64,000 nt of DNA from an uncultured Christensenellaceae bacterium. Its GTDB lineage: Bacteria > Bacillota > Clostridia > Christensenellales > UBA3700. Made by a program: the position numbers and the translations under genes. Below the pieces are notes generated by a model, which saw only the letters and a list, made by a program, of their open reading frames with translations, was not told the origin of the DNA and did no database searches. The stretch lies in assembly GCA_910587685.1 (NCBI GenBank), contig CAJUMY010000003.1, positions 1 to 64,000 of the forward strand, given 5' to 3'. This document shows positions 1 through 7,600 of the stretch, piece by piece (position 1 is the first letter of the stretch; each line of letters begins with the position of its first letter).

Positions 1-84
1 TTAATCTTTCTGATTCTTTTTCAATATATTAATATGCAGTTGTCAAGGTACATTTTTTATTATAGCTCGTAACTCTACGAACTC
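1..84 (-). other. Probable spacer leading to a 23S rRNA gene off the left edge
   Basis: Read on the minus strand, the sequence after tRNA-Ile contains CCTTGACAACTGCATA followed by an AT-rich run. This closely resembles the segment that precedes 23S rRNA in the 16S-23S spacer of many Firmicutes (consensus near TTGAAAACTGAATA). A short hairpin (TCGTA GAGT TACGA) lies just after the tRNA. The rRNA itself is outside the window, so the assignment is inference from pattern memory. Confidence 0.4.
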
Positions 85-161
85 TGGTGGGCTCAAGTGG
101 ACTCGAACCACCGACCTCACGCTTATCAGGCGTGTGCTCTAACCAGCTGAGCTATGAGCCC
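85..161 (-). tRNA. tRNA-Ile(GAT)
   Basis: The minus strand folds as a tRNA: acceptor arm GGGCTCA pairing with TGAGCCC, D-arm sequence AGCTCAGCTGGTTAGAGC, anticodon loop with GAT (isoleucine), T-arm GGTTCGAGTCC, discriminator A and an encoded CCA at 85-87. It lies 7 bp downstream of tRNA-Ala and shares its promoter. Ile and Ala tRNAs with these anticodons usually sit inside rRNA operons; here they follow a promoter directly. Confidence 0.97.
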
Positions 162-168
162 ATAATAA

Positions 169-244
169 TGGTGGAGGTTAGGAGAGTCGAACTCCTGACC
201 CTCTGCTTGCAAGGCAGATGCTCTACCAACTGAGCTAAACCCCC
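169..244 (-). tRNA. tRNA-Ala(TGC)
   Basis: Minus-strand cloverleaf with acceptor GGGGGTT pairing with AACCTCC (one G-U pair), anticodon TGC (alanine), T-arm GAGTTCGACTC and encoded CCA at 169-171. It is the first tRNA after the promoter at 292-320. Confidence 0.97.
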
Positions 245-291
245 ACGGCGAAGTCTATTAAATTGTCGTCACTTTTCGTGACAGCTTTCAC

Positions 292-320
292 ATAATATCA
301 TATACGAAATTCTTTGTCAA
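292..320 (-). promoter_or_regulatory. Sigma-A promoter of the tRNA-Ala/tRNA-Ile unit
   Basis: On the minus strand a -35 TTGACA (315-320) and a -10 TATTAT (292-297) are 17 bp apart, with TGA extending the -10. Transcription would begin about 40 bp before tRNA-Ala, as expected for a stable-RNA promoter. Confidence 0.85.
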
Positions 321-329
321 ACATTTTTC

Positions 330-632
330 AACACTTTTTTCGGAAATTTTATATTTCTTGAAAAACTCGAATTTTATATGAAACCGCTAGACGCTGTCTA
401 AGGTAATATAGCACATAGAGAAACCTAAAGCAAGCGTTTTATCTATGTTTTCGATGACAATTTTAGGAATACGGTATTTATTTTATCAATATATATTTAT
501 ATGATCTTAAATATTATCGGCTATCAAGAGTTCAAGTTCTCGGCAACAATGTATCGGTGAGAACTTAAACTTTATAAATATTAATGATCGGAGTCTTTTA
601 TCAATATATAATACTGTAATTTGATAGCGCCG
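330..632. other. AT-rich intergenic stretch with one inverted repeat
   Basis: I see no open gene here. The only structure is an imperfect inverted repeat, AAGTTCTC (534-541) and GAGAACTT (559-566), extendable to 12 pairs with one mismatch around a 17-nt loop. It lacks a T-run, so it is not an obvious terminator; its role is unknown. Confidence 0.4.
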
Positions 633-985
633 TCAAATCTCCCTCTCCGAATAAATTCCTTTGATGCGTCCATACAACCTATTAAAACGAATTGCCGTTC
701 CGTTACTATATTCCAACAAATCTATGCTGCTGTAATCCTTTACAAATTGCTCGCTTGCAACGTTCGTAATAGCATAACCGAATAAAAAATATCTTTTGCT
801 ATTATACTATTCAATATCCAAGTTATCTAATAACCTCCGCCTACGCGCATAAATACGATATTGATAAGACTCGGCGTAATAACACCGACGGCAAACGTCG
901 ACTAAACGGCTATAACGACAATGATATTACTTACGGCATTATCTATGCGCGCCATTTCCTGCTTGTCAATAGCTTTTTCAAAAAA
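633..985 (-). pseudogene. Decayed coding sequence, possible membrane protein remnant
   Basis: No intact gene is present, yet minus-strand pieces have the codon style of the neighbouring genes. One piece from about 985 to 905 reads KAIDKQEMARIDNAVSNII and then a hydrophobic run, broken by TAG at 902-904. The same frame continues with STFAVGVITPSLINIVFM to another stop near 830. A second piece in another frame, 806 to 633, reads RYFLFGYAITNVASEQFVKD and ends EREI before TGA. None has a plausible start with an SD. The simplest reading is a gene broken by a nonsense mutation and a frameshift; the family is not recognised. Chance open frames are the alternative. Confidence 0.33.
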
Positions 986-1145
986 TTTTCAACAATTTTT
1001 GAAAAATACCCATCTATTGCAAAATCGTAACAAATCAAAAAAATCCTTTGCCTTTAATACGCGATAAAATGAAATATATTATATAATAAAAAAGTTCCCT
1101 TTTTCAAGAGAACCGTAAAAAAGTATCGTATATGCGGTATGATTT

Positions 1146-2111
1146 TCAGAATTTCTTCGATTTGAACATAATAACGCCGGCGATAAGCGACACGATCAGC
1201 GATACTGCGACGACTATCCAGAACGCAAATATGCTGCCTTGTCCGGGAACGCCCGTATTCATGCCGAATATGCTCGCAATGAGCGACGGTATCGAAATCA
1301 TCAGCGTTATAACGGTGAGGGTCTTCATTACCTTATTTTGGTTATTGGAAATAACGGAAGCGTACGCGTCCATCGTTCCGCTCAAAATGTCTCGATAAAT
1401 ATTACACATCTCGATAGCCTGTTGATTCTCGACCTGAACGTCTTCGAGAAGGTCGTTATCCTCGTCGTACTTTTTGACGACGTTGGTCTTTATGAGTTTA
1501 TTGAGCACCATATCGTTCGCCTTTAGCGACGTAGAAAAATATACGAGCGAGTTCTCGAGATCGAGAAGCTGTATCAGCTCTTTATTACGCGTCGACTTGT
1601 GCAGTTCGTTCTGAATACGTCCGCTCGCCTTATCTATCTGCTTAAGATACGCGAGGAACTTGGTCGAGATATTGTAAAGTATCTGGAATAAAAATTTCGT
1701 CTTGTGGAAAGTCCTGAATCCCTTGATACGTCCCACTACGAAATCGCGAAGGATGACGGTATCTTTAAGACATACCGTTATGATATAATCCTTCTTATGT
1801 ATTATGCCCATAGGCAAAGTCGTATAAGAATAGTATCCTTCTTCCTCTTCGAGCACCGGAATATCCACCAAAACGAGCGCTGTGGAACTGTCCTCGGACT
1901 CTATTCTCGCTCTCTCCTCTTCGTCGAGAGGAGCCTTGATGAGATCCTCGGGCGTAGACGTAAGTCTCGCTATGGACTCAATCTCTTTGTCGGTCGGATT
2001 GACCATATTTATCCAAACGTTATGAAAATCAAAGTTTTCGCTTTCCCATACGCCCTCTTCGATCCTCTTGAGAGAACACGAAGCCGTATCGGTATAAAAA
2101 AGTTCAAGCAT
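1146..2111 (-). CDS. corA: CorA-family magnesium (divalent cation) channel
   Basis: This 321-residue protein has CorA layout: an acidic N-terminal cytoplasmic domain, a long helical stalk and two C-terminal membrane segments. The signature GMN motif (residues 283-285, followed by TGVP) closes the first membrane segment, and the protein ends in the usual basic tail (KSKKF). CorA pentamers admit Mg2+, sometimes Co2+ or Ni2+, at the cytoplasmic membrane. The ATG follows GAGGTG at 2117-2122. A terminator hairpin lies directly upstream of that SD within a leader carrying a short ORF, so expression is probably attenuated. Family assignment is firm; ion preference within the GMN superfamily cannot be read from sequence. 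Confidence 0.93.
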   Translation of the reverse strand: MLELFYTDTASCSLKRIEEGVWESENFDFHNVWINMVNPTDKEIESIARLTSTPEDLIKAPLDEEERARIESEDSSTALVLVDIPVLEEEEGYYSYTTLPMGIIHKKDYIITVCLKDTVILRDFVVGRIKGFRTFHKTKFLFQILYNISTKFLAYLKQIDKASGRIQNELHKSTRNKELIQLLDLENSLVYFSTSLKANDMVLNKLIKTNVVKKYDEDNDLLEDVQVENQQAIEMCNIYRDILSGTMDAYASVISNNQNKVMKTLTVITLMISIPSLIASIFGMNTGVPGQGSIFAFWIVVAVSLIVSLIAGVIMFKSKKF

Positions 2112-2124
2112 AATATCACCTCAC

Positions 2125-2150
2125 ATAAAAATAGCCGCGAAAAGCGCGGC
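2125..2150 (-). terminator. Intrinsic terminator in the corA leader (attenuator)
   Basis: Minus strand GCCGCG (2150-2145), loop CTTTT, CGCGGC (2139-2134), then TATTTTTAT. The U-tract directly abuts the corA SD, so the hairpin could stop transcription or mask the ribosome site. Its 5' arm (CCGCGC, 2149-2144) can alternatively pair with GCGCGG at 2185-2180 inside the leader ORF, giving a candidate antiterminator. Confidence 0.7.
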
Positions 2151-2172
2151 ATGCGAGATAACGGATATCCTA

Positions 2173-2229
2173 TTACGCTCCGCGCAGTTCTTCATCGTAA
2201 CAGTTGCAACTTAAAGGATCTGCGTCCAC
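2173..2229 (-). CDS. 18-residue leader peptide upstream of corA
   Basis: After a promoter and a good SD (GGAGGT, 2238-2243), a GTG at 2229 opens an 18-codon frame: MDADPLSCNCYDEELRGA, then TAA. It ends 61 bp before corA and just ahead of the terminator at 2125-2150. The early Asp-Ala-Asp-Pro recalls the acidic/proline N-terminus of enterobacterial MgtL, whose translation aborts at low Mg2+. The codons for L-R-G contain the segment able to pair with the terminator's 5' arm. Position, SD and structure support translation; function is inference. A second short frame overlaps it but has no SD. Confidence 0.5.
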   Translation of the reverse strand: MDADPLSCNCYDEELRGA

Positions 2230-2263
2230 AAAAAGATACCTCCAAAATGATTATTCTATATTA

Positions 2264-2292
2264 ATAATAGCACTCAAATTCTTCTTTGGCAA
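2264..2292 (-). promoter_or_regulatory. Promoter of the corA leader transcript
   Basis: Minus-strand -35 TTGCCA (2287-2292), 17-bp spacer, -10 TATTAT (2264-2269). The spacer and -10 carry one half of an inverted repeat, described separately, so the promoter is likely controlled by a repressor. Confidence 0.7.
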
Positions 2293-2310
2293 GTAAAATT
2301 CGAGTGCTAA
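2268..2310 (-). promoter_or_regulatory. Split CIRCE-like inverted repeat overlapping the corA promoter
   Basis: TTAGCACTC (2310-2302) and GAGTGCTA (2275-2268) match the half-sites of CIRCE, the HrcA operator (TTAGCACTC-N9-GAGTGCTAA), but are 26 bp apart instead of 9. One copy lies just upstream of the -35 and the other over the spacer and -10. It could be a looped or divergent HrcA-type operator; the spacing makes this uncertain. Confidence 0.45.
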
Positions 2311-2378
2311 GATCTTAATTTTCCCAATAAATATTGTATGCTTGCGTCGCCTAATGCGTGAAACCGCAAAACAACGCG

Positions 2379-3215
2379 TCAGCCTTCGCCGCCTACCTTT
2401 GCGAGGAACTCTTCATACTTTATTCTGTCCTCGTCGCGAAGATAGTCCTTAACGTCTCCGATACATTCCGAGATCATCTCTTTGGTCTTGGAAGTTACGC
2501 CGCTCTTTTCGATAGTTTCGATAACGTCCTGAGCCTTTACGCCGCTCTTATCCTCTTTTTCCAAAGTTACGTTTATAGGGCGGCGCTCGTATTTAACGAA
2601 ACTCAGGGCTTCGTTATTGTAGCTCACGTCCTTCACCGCTTTCTTTAGTCTTTTGAGGCTCTTGACATATTTTTTATTTACGCTATTTACAGCGATCGCA
2701 AGAACTCCTCTCAATGCGAACATTATAATAACGGGAACCGCGATATATACCGCAGCCTCAATGCCGTAGATCTCGCTGATAAAACACTTCGCTGCAAGAA
2801 GCGCCGTAGCGATTACGGCAAACAGCGTAAACACGCCGGTCACCGCATTGAGTCCGCCTCTTCCCTTCTCGGTCTGCAAAGCGTAAAACGCAGTCTTATC
2901 GAGCGGCATATCTCCGCTCATAAAACCTTTCCACTCGTCTCTCGCCTTTCTCGTCATAGCATGACGTCTTGCACGGTAAAACTTCTCCGCGTCGTAATAC
3001 GTTCCCACGTACTTTCTCTCAAAATATTTAGCTATCTTATTAGCTCTTTTCGAATATCTTCTCTTAGCCGAAGTCAATATTCTCATCGAAAGCATCAAGA
3101 AAGCCGCCGCAACTATAGCTCCCGCTGCTATCAGCGTTACGCTAAGCGACAAATGCTTTTCAAACGCTATCTCAACGTAATTTGCCGCGATCTCCAAAAA
3201 TCTGCCGATATCCAT
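2379..3215 (-). CDS. Membrane protein of unknown function (278 aa)
   Basis: I do not recognise this family. A hydrophobic segment at about residues 23-45 follows a short amphipathic start. A basic cytoplasmic-looking region (many K, R, Y) fills residues 50-115. Two more membrane segments lie at about 125-145 and 155-175, and a charged C-terminal domain follows (lysine/glutamate rich). There is no signal-peptidase site. The ATG follows AAGGAGATATTG. It stands alone between corA and the divergent relQ, so context says little. Its last codon is about 70 bp from the corA promoter element, with no clear terminator between. Confidence 0.7.
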   Translation of the reverse strand: MDIGRFLEIAANYVEIAFEKHLSLSVTLIAAGAIVAAAFLMLSMRILTSAKRRYSKRANKIAKYFERKYVGTYYDAEKFYRARRHAMTRKARDEWKGFMSGDMPLDKTAFYALQTEKGRGGLNAVTGVFTLFAVIATALLAAKCFISEIYGIEAAVYIAVPVIIMFALRGVLAIAVNSVNKKYVKSLKRLKKAVKDVSYNNEALSFVKYERRPINVTLEKEDKSGVKAQDVIETIEKSGVTSKTKEMISECIGDVKDYLRDEDRIKYEEFLAKVGGEG

Positions 3216-3470
3216 AATATCAATATCTCCTTATATCTTTTATGTACGAATAATGCCGATATTTCGTTCGACTGGTAATTATTGACGGTAACTCCGAAAT
3301 TATACGGTTTCTAAAAGATAATTTTTTCCGCCCTGTTTCGTATTACCTACAACGCGTTTTTCTCCGATCCCAGCTTGGCGGATAAATATTATTTTAATAA
3401 AAGCGTCGTGATATTACGACTTTTCAAAAATTTCCAAGCGATATTTTACGTTTATTTTAATATTCTACCG
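3216..3470. other. Divergent intergenic region
   Basis: Apart from the relQ promoter at its right end I see no gene or strong structure. A TATAAT-like hexamer on the minus strand near 3293 may be the -10 for the membrane-protein gene, but no good -35 accompanies it. Confidence 0.35.
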
Positions 3471-3499
3471 TTGACATTTTCCGCGGGTGACTTTATACT
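3471..3499 (+). promoter_or_regulatory. Promoter of relQ
   Basis: TTGACA (3471-3476), 17 bp, TATACT (3494-3499), about 45 bp before the start codon. Confidence 0.8.
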
Positions 3500-3543
3500 G
3501 AAACAGTACCTATATATGATAAAACATTTTTTGAAGGAACACG

Positions 3544-4233
3544 ATGAAAGAAAAATCTTTACAGCAAAAAATATCGAAAGTTTTTAACGATAAACAATTA
3601 ACGGAAAAGTTATTCCTTACAAAAGAACTCATGGCGCGTTACAAATGCGCTATACTCGAAGTAGAAACCAAATTTCGCGTACTCGACGAAATATTTTCCA
3701 TACAAAACGAACGCAATCCCATAGAAAGCATAAAGACGCGGCTCAAGTCGCCTGAGAGCATTATAAAAAAGCTAATGAAGAAAAATCTACCGATGTCGCC
3801 CGATGCGGTCGAACGGGAGCTTAGCGACGTTGCGGGCGTGAGAGTCATATGTTCATTTCTCGACGACATCTATATGCTGTCGGACTGTCTCATAAATCAA
3901 GACGACGTGACCCTCATAGAAATCAAAGATTATATCAAAAATCCGAAAGAGAACGGATACAGAAGTCTGCATCTCATAATAGAGATACCTATATTTTTGC
4001 ACAATGAAACGCGTAATATGAAGGTCGAAGTACAGCTTAGAACGATAACGATGGAGTCGTGGGCAGACCTTGAACACAAACTGCGTTATAAGAAAGATCT
4101 GAGCGAAGAACTCGACTCCAAGATCTCAAAGGAGCTCAGCGAATGCGCAGACCTATGCAACATACTCGATAAGAAGATGCTTTCCGTCAAGAATATCGTA
4201 TTCAAATCGTCCACCGACAAAAAGCCGTCCTGA
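3544..4233 (+). CDS. relQ: Small alarmone synthetase, RelA/SpoT-domain GTP pyrophosphokinase
   Basis: The 229-residue protein is a lone (p)ppGpp synthetase domain without the hydrolase, TGS or ACT domains of long Rel. Visible synthetase motifs are RLKSPESI (ATP/GTP-binding region), the DVAGVRVICSF segment with the catalytic-loop aspartate, NPKENGYRSLH (the G-loop with the GTP-stacking tyrosine) and EVQLRTITMESWADLEHKL with the catalytic glutamate. Length fits the YjbM/RelQ group (about 210-230). It makes ppGpp from GTP or GDP plus ATP, typically under cell-wall or antibiotic stress. Monocistronic: own promoter at 3471-3499 and own terminator at 4313-4345. RelQ versus RelP rests on overall resemblance only. 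Confidence 0.88.
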   Translation: MKEKSLQQKISKVFNDKQLTEKLFLTKELMARYKCAILEVETKFRVLDEIFSIQNERNPIESIKTRLKSPESIIKKLMKKNLPMSPDAVERELSDVAGVRVICSFLDDIYMLSDCLINQDDVTLIEIKDYIKNPKENGYRSLHLIIEIPIFLHNETRNMKVEVQLRTITMESWADLEHKLRYKKDLSEELDSKISKELSECADLCNILDKKMLSVKNIVFKSSTDKKPS

Positions 4234-4312
4234 GCGTGGGAGAAAAGAATATTTCCGCGCGCGGGAGCATAAAGCGTCCGCAAATAAAAACGCGGTCTCG
4301 TATAAAACATAC

Positions 4313-4345
4313 AGCCGACCTTAATTCGAAGGTCGGCTTTGCCTT
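4313..4345 (+). terminator. Terminator of relQ
   Basis: AGCCGACCTT (4313-4322), 6-nt loop, AAGGTCGGCT (4329-4338), then TTGCCTTT. A 10-bp perfect stem. Confidence 0.8.
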
Positions 4346-4358
4346 TCGTTAAAGTCGA

Positions 4359-4394
4359 AAATAATTAAAAGCGGACGGCGCAAAGCCTTTCCGC
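4359..4394 (-). terminator. Terminator of the addBA operon
   Basis: Minus strand GCGGA-AA-GGC, loop, GCC-G-TCCGC (4394-4371) followed by TTTTAATTATTTT. The stem has a small internal bulge. It lies downstream of addA and of the coding-like tail at 4437-4581. Confidence 0.6.
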
Positions 4395-4436
4395 CCGTTA
4401 TATCAATTAAACAGCTAACGCTATCCCGCCTATTCC

Positions 4437-4581
4437 CTATAGCGTATATCCCAAATATTTGTCATGCGACGCTGTCAGACACCTTTCTATATCCTTCCAA
4501 TAACTTTCGTAAAGTCTCTTCTCTGCCTTGCCGTAGCTGTCCTTCGTATCGAACTCACAATAGAGCGTATACTTGACGCAT
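4437..4581 (-). pseudogene. Coding-like tail after addA, possibly a frameshifted small gene
   Basis: Downstream of addA a frame without stops runs to TAG at 4437-4439 and reads, in part, KYTLYCEFDTKDSYGKAEKR and later YESYWKDIERCL, with codon use like real genes here. It is in the same frame as addA, beyond addA's TGA (4614-4616). It has no in-frame ATG, but an ATG at 4581-4579 lies one frame off: removing one base after ATGCGT would give a clean start, MRKYTLYCEF. No SD is visible. It could be a small gene with a one-base insertion or a sequencing error. Confidence 0.4.
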
Positions 4582-4613
4582 TTTACGATACGTGTTATTG
4601 CAAGAGACAGACG

Positions 4614-7600
4614 TCACTCTATCTCTATCGTCTCGTTCCTGCCCAAGACGTAAAGGAGCGTTTTATCGACCTTTATATTCATACTCTTCTCGATAGCAAA
4701 ACGGTATAGTTCGAGCTGCTTTCTGTACGCCGCTATGAGGTCGGATTTTTTTCTCGACGACTTTTTGAAATCGACGAGTATATTGCCGTTATCGCTATAG
4801 ATAATAAGGTCTAAAATACCTTGCACTATCACCTTCTCGTCGGGAGCGTTCTCCTTGACCTCGGATAACGGCAGGTACATCATGAATTTCTTTTCTCTTT
4901 CGTGTCTCGACCGCTTCGCCGTATTGATGACGTCGCTATTCAGACACGACAAAATATCGCTTCTATCAATTAGATCGATCTCTTCCTCTGTCATTATCTT
5001 CGCATCGAGAAGTCTATTGAATTCTTTATCCAGTAGCTCTTCGGTATCGGCGTCGTAATTGATATTTTCCATCAGCTTGTGATAAGCGGTACCTATATAA
5101 GCGCTGTCCTCTTTATACAGTTCTTCTACGTACTCTTCTTCGTCGCTCTCTTCGCTGTTTATCGCCGTGACCGTATATTTCGTGCTTAGACGGGTAGCTT
5201 CGTCATATGGATATTCATAATTGAATACGTCGTCGAATTGTTTTTTTTCGCTCTCGGTATACGGCATATAGTCGAACGCCCTTACGCCTTCAAAGTCGCA
5301 AATATCATCATCGGCGTCCGCTTCCTTCTCGTCTGTTTGAGACGGAGAATTGAGCTCCTCGACGTATCGTCTAAAATCGCCGTCTCTATTCGCAACGTAC
5401 AAAAGAGCGTCCGTAAATCTTTTGAAATCTTCTATACCGTTCTCTTCCTTAGTTCGGCTGCCGACTATGTATAGACGGTTCTTCGCCCGCGTCATAGCGA
5501 CGTAGAGAAGTCTAAGCCTCTCTTCCCTCTCGTCCTTCATCGCCTTCATCGCCAAAGACTTGAACATAATATTCGAATATACCGTCTTGTTCATAACGTC
5601 AAAACCTTTGAGAGCGATGCCGTACTCTTTGTCGAGCAAATACGGATCTCTGTAAACTTCGCTCGGCGTAAAATCACGTCCCGCGTCTATAATGAAGACT
5701 ATAGGGTATTCTAAGCCCTTACTTTGATGAATGGTAGACGTATGTATGGCGTTATTCGAACTTTCGCCCTTCGTCTCCGTATCGCCTCGAAGCTCGAGAC
5801 TATCGCACGCATATAGAAAAGACGCTATGTTTTCGCTATGCTTTTTGTCCTTTAACGACGCCAAGAACGCGTTGATATTCTCAAGCGAAGCCTTACCTCC
5901 CTTAGTCTCTAAGAGCCGAGTGACGTACCCCGTCTCCTCGATAGCCGCGCTTAGAAAGTCGTATACGTTCATAAATTGCGACATGAGCCTCAGTCTCAAG
6001 AACTTCTCGATAAAGCCTTCCAGCTTGCTCTTTAACGCGGCGTCTTTTACTTCTCCGTCGAAAACAGCCTCCGAAAAAAACTTTTTATCCCTATTGTCCG
6101 CTCTTACGGCAAGTAGCTCTTCGTCGCTGAAAGTAAAGAAAACTTTCATAACGGTATAAAGCGGCAAGTCTATACGAGAATTGTCCACGACGCGTAGAAG
6201 ACTCGTAAGGATACCTACCTCCCTCGTCTCCTCTTTTCTCCTGAGCGGAGAACTGTCTATAGGGAAAAGATACTCCTTTTCGAGAATATCGAGTATATCC
6301 TTTACGCTTTCGCTTCTTGACGACGCCAATATCGCCATATCGTCGAACGTAACCGTGCGAAAATCGCCGAGTTTTGCGTCGTAAATTCTGCCGCCTATGA
6401 GTTTCTTTATCCTTTTTGCGACGTAATCCGCTTCTATTCTCGCGTTGCTTTTCTCCTCTTCTATACCATGATCGCCCGACAATCTGTATACGCCTACGCC
6501 GCTAAGCGGCTTCTCTCTCTTTGATTTGCGGTAATAGAGCCCCGCTTGAAAATCGTCGGAGTCTCCGTCGTCTTGGAACTTAAGTCCGCCGACGAGACTC
6601 GAATACGACTTTACGTTGAGACCTGCGAGCTCCGTTCGCATCAATACGTCGAACACGCTGTTGATACGCGCTATGACGGATGGACTGCTCCTATAGTTTT
6701 CGTTGAGTTTTACGGCAAAATTCCCCTCCTCTTTTTCATAGCGGAGAAGTTTGCCGACGAATATCCGCGGCTCTGTGAAACGGAATTTGTAGATACTTTG
6801 CTTTGGATCGCCCACCATAAAAAGATTAGAACCGCTCGATATCGCTTCGACTATCTTCTCCTGCACTTCGTTGGTGTCCTGATACTCGTCGACGCAAATA
6901 TAGTCGTACTTTTCCCTGACGCTGTTTGCGATACTCTCGTTTGAAAGTATCTTCACAGCGTAATGCTCGAGGTCGCTGAAATCGAGTTTGTTTATTTCCT
7001 TCTTCTCTCTGTTGTAATAGACTTTGAACCGTTTGACGAGCTCCACAAGTTTTATAACGGATGACGCGTCTCTTTCGTGTTCCTTCTCCATAACGGCAAA
7101 CGGAGTTGGGAATACTTCTTGAGCCGCGTTTACGAGAGACTTATATCTGTCTCTTGCTCTTACGTAATAGCTTTTCTCCACGTCGTCGCTCTTACTTGAA
7201 AGTCTTTGGTATTCGACGTTCATATCCTTTATTTTTTCAAAATCGGAGATATCCAAAGACGGCTTGACCTTTGAAATATTGTTATACATCGCTTCTACGC
7301 ATGAATAATATCTGCTGTCAGACGAATTATACCGAAAATACGAATACGCCTCTTCTACTGCGTCGAAAGCATCCATCAGTTCTCTATGCAAACCGTCTCT
7401 GACGATCCTCACGGCTTTTGCCTTTTTTAACGGACGCAAATAATTCTCGTCGAGCGCTCTATCGAGAAAACCGTCGCCGTCAAGTAGCGCGTTCTGAAAA
7501 ACGAATATATTCTTGATTATCTTTTTGAGCGCTTCGTCGCCTAGAGGCGATAGCTTGTCCTTAAGCAATAAAAATTCGCTGTCTTTTTCTCTGTAACAGT

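Noticed and set aside
2112..2310. M-box or other Mg2+ riboswitch in front of corA
   Set aside because: The leader is under 160 nt and lacks the multi-stem M-box core; the small ORF plus attenuator fits better.
2268..2310. The inverted repeat as a terminator of the upstream membrane-protein gene
   Set aside because: No T-run follows on the minus strand; instead a -10 hexamer overlaps it.
4614..4616. Recoded TGA joining addA to its downstream frame
   Set aside because: TGA ends several other genes in the window and RF2 is present; the downstream piece has its own nearby ATG one frame off.
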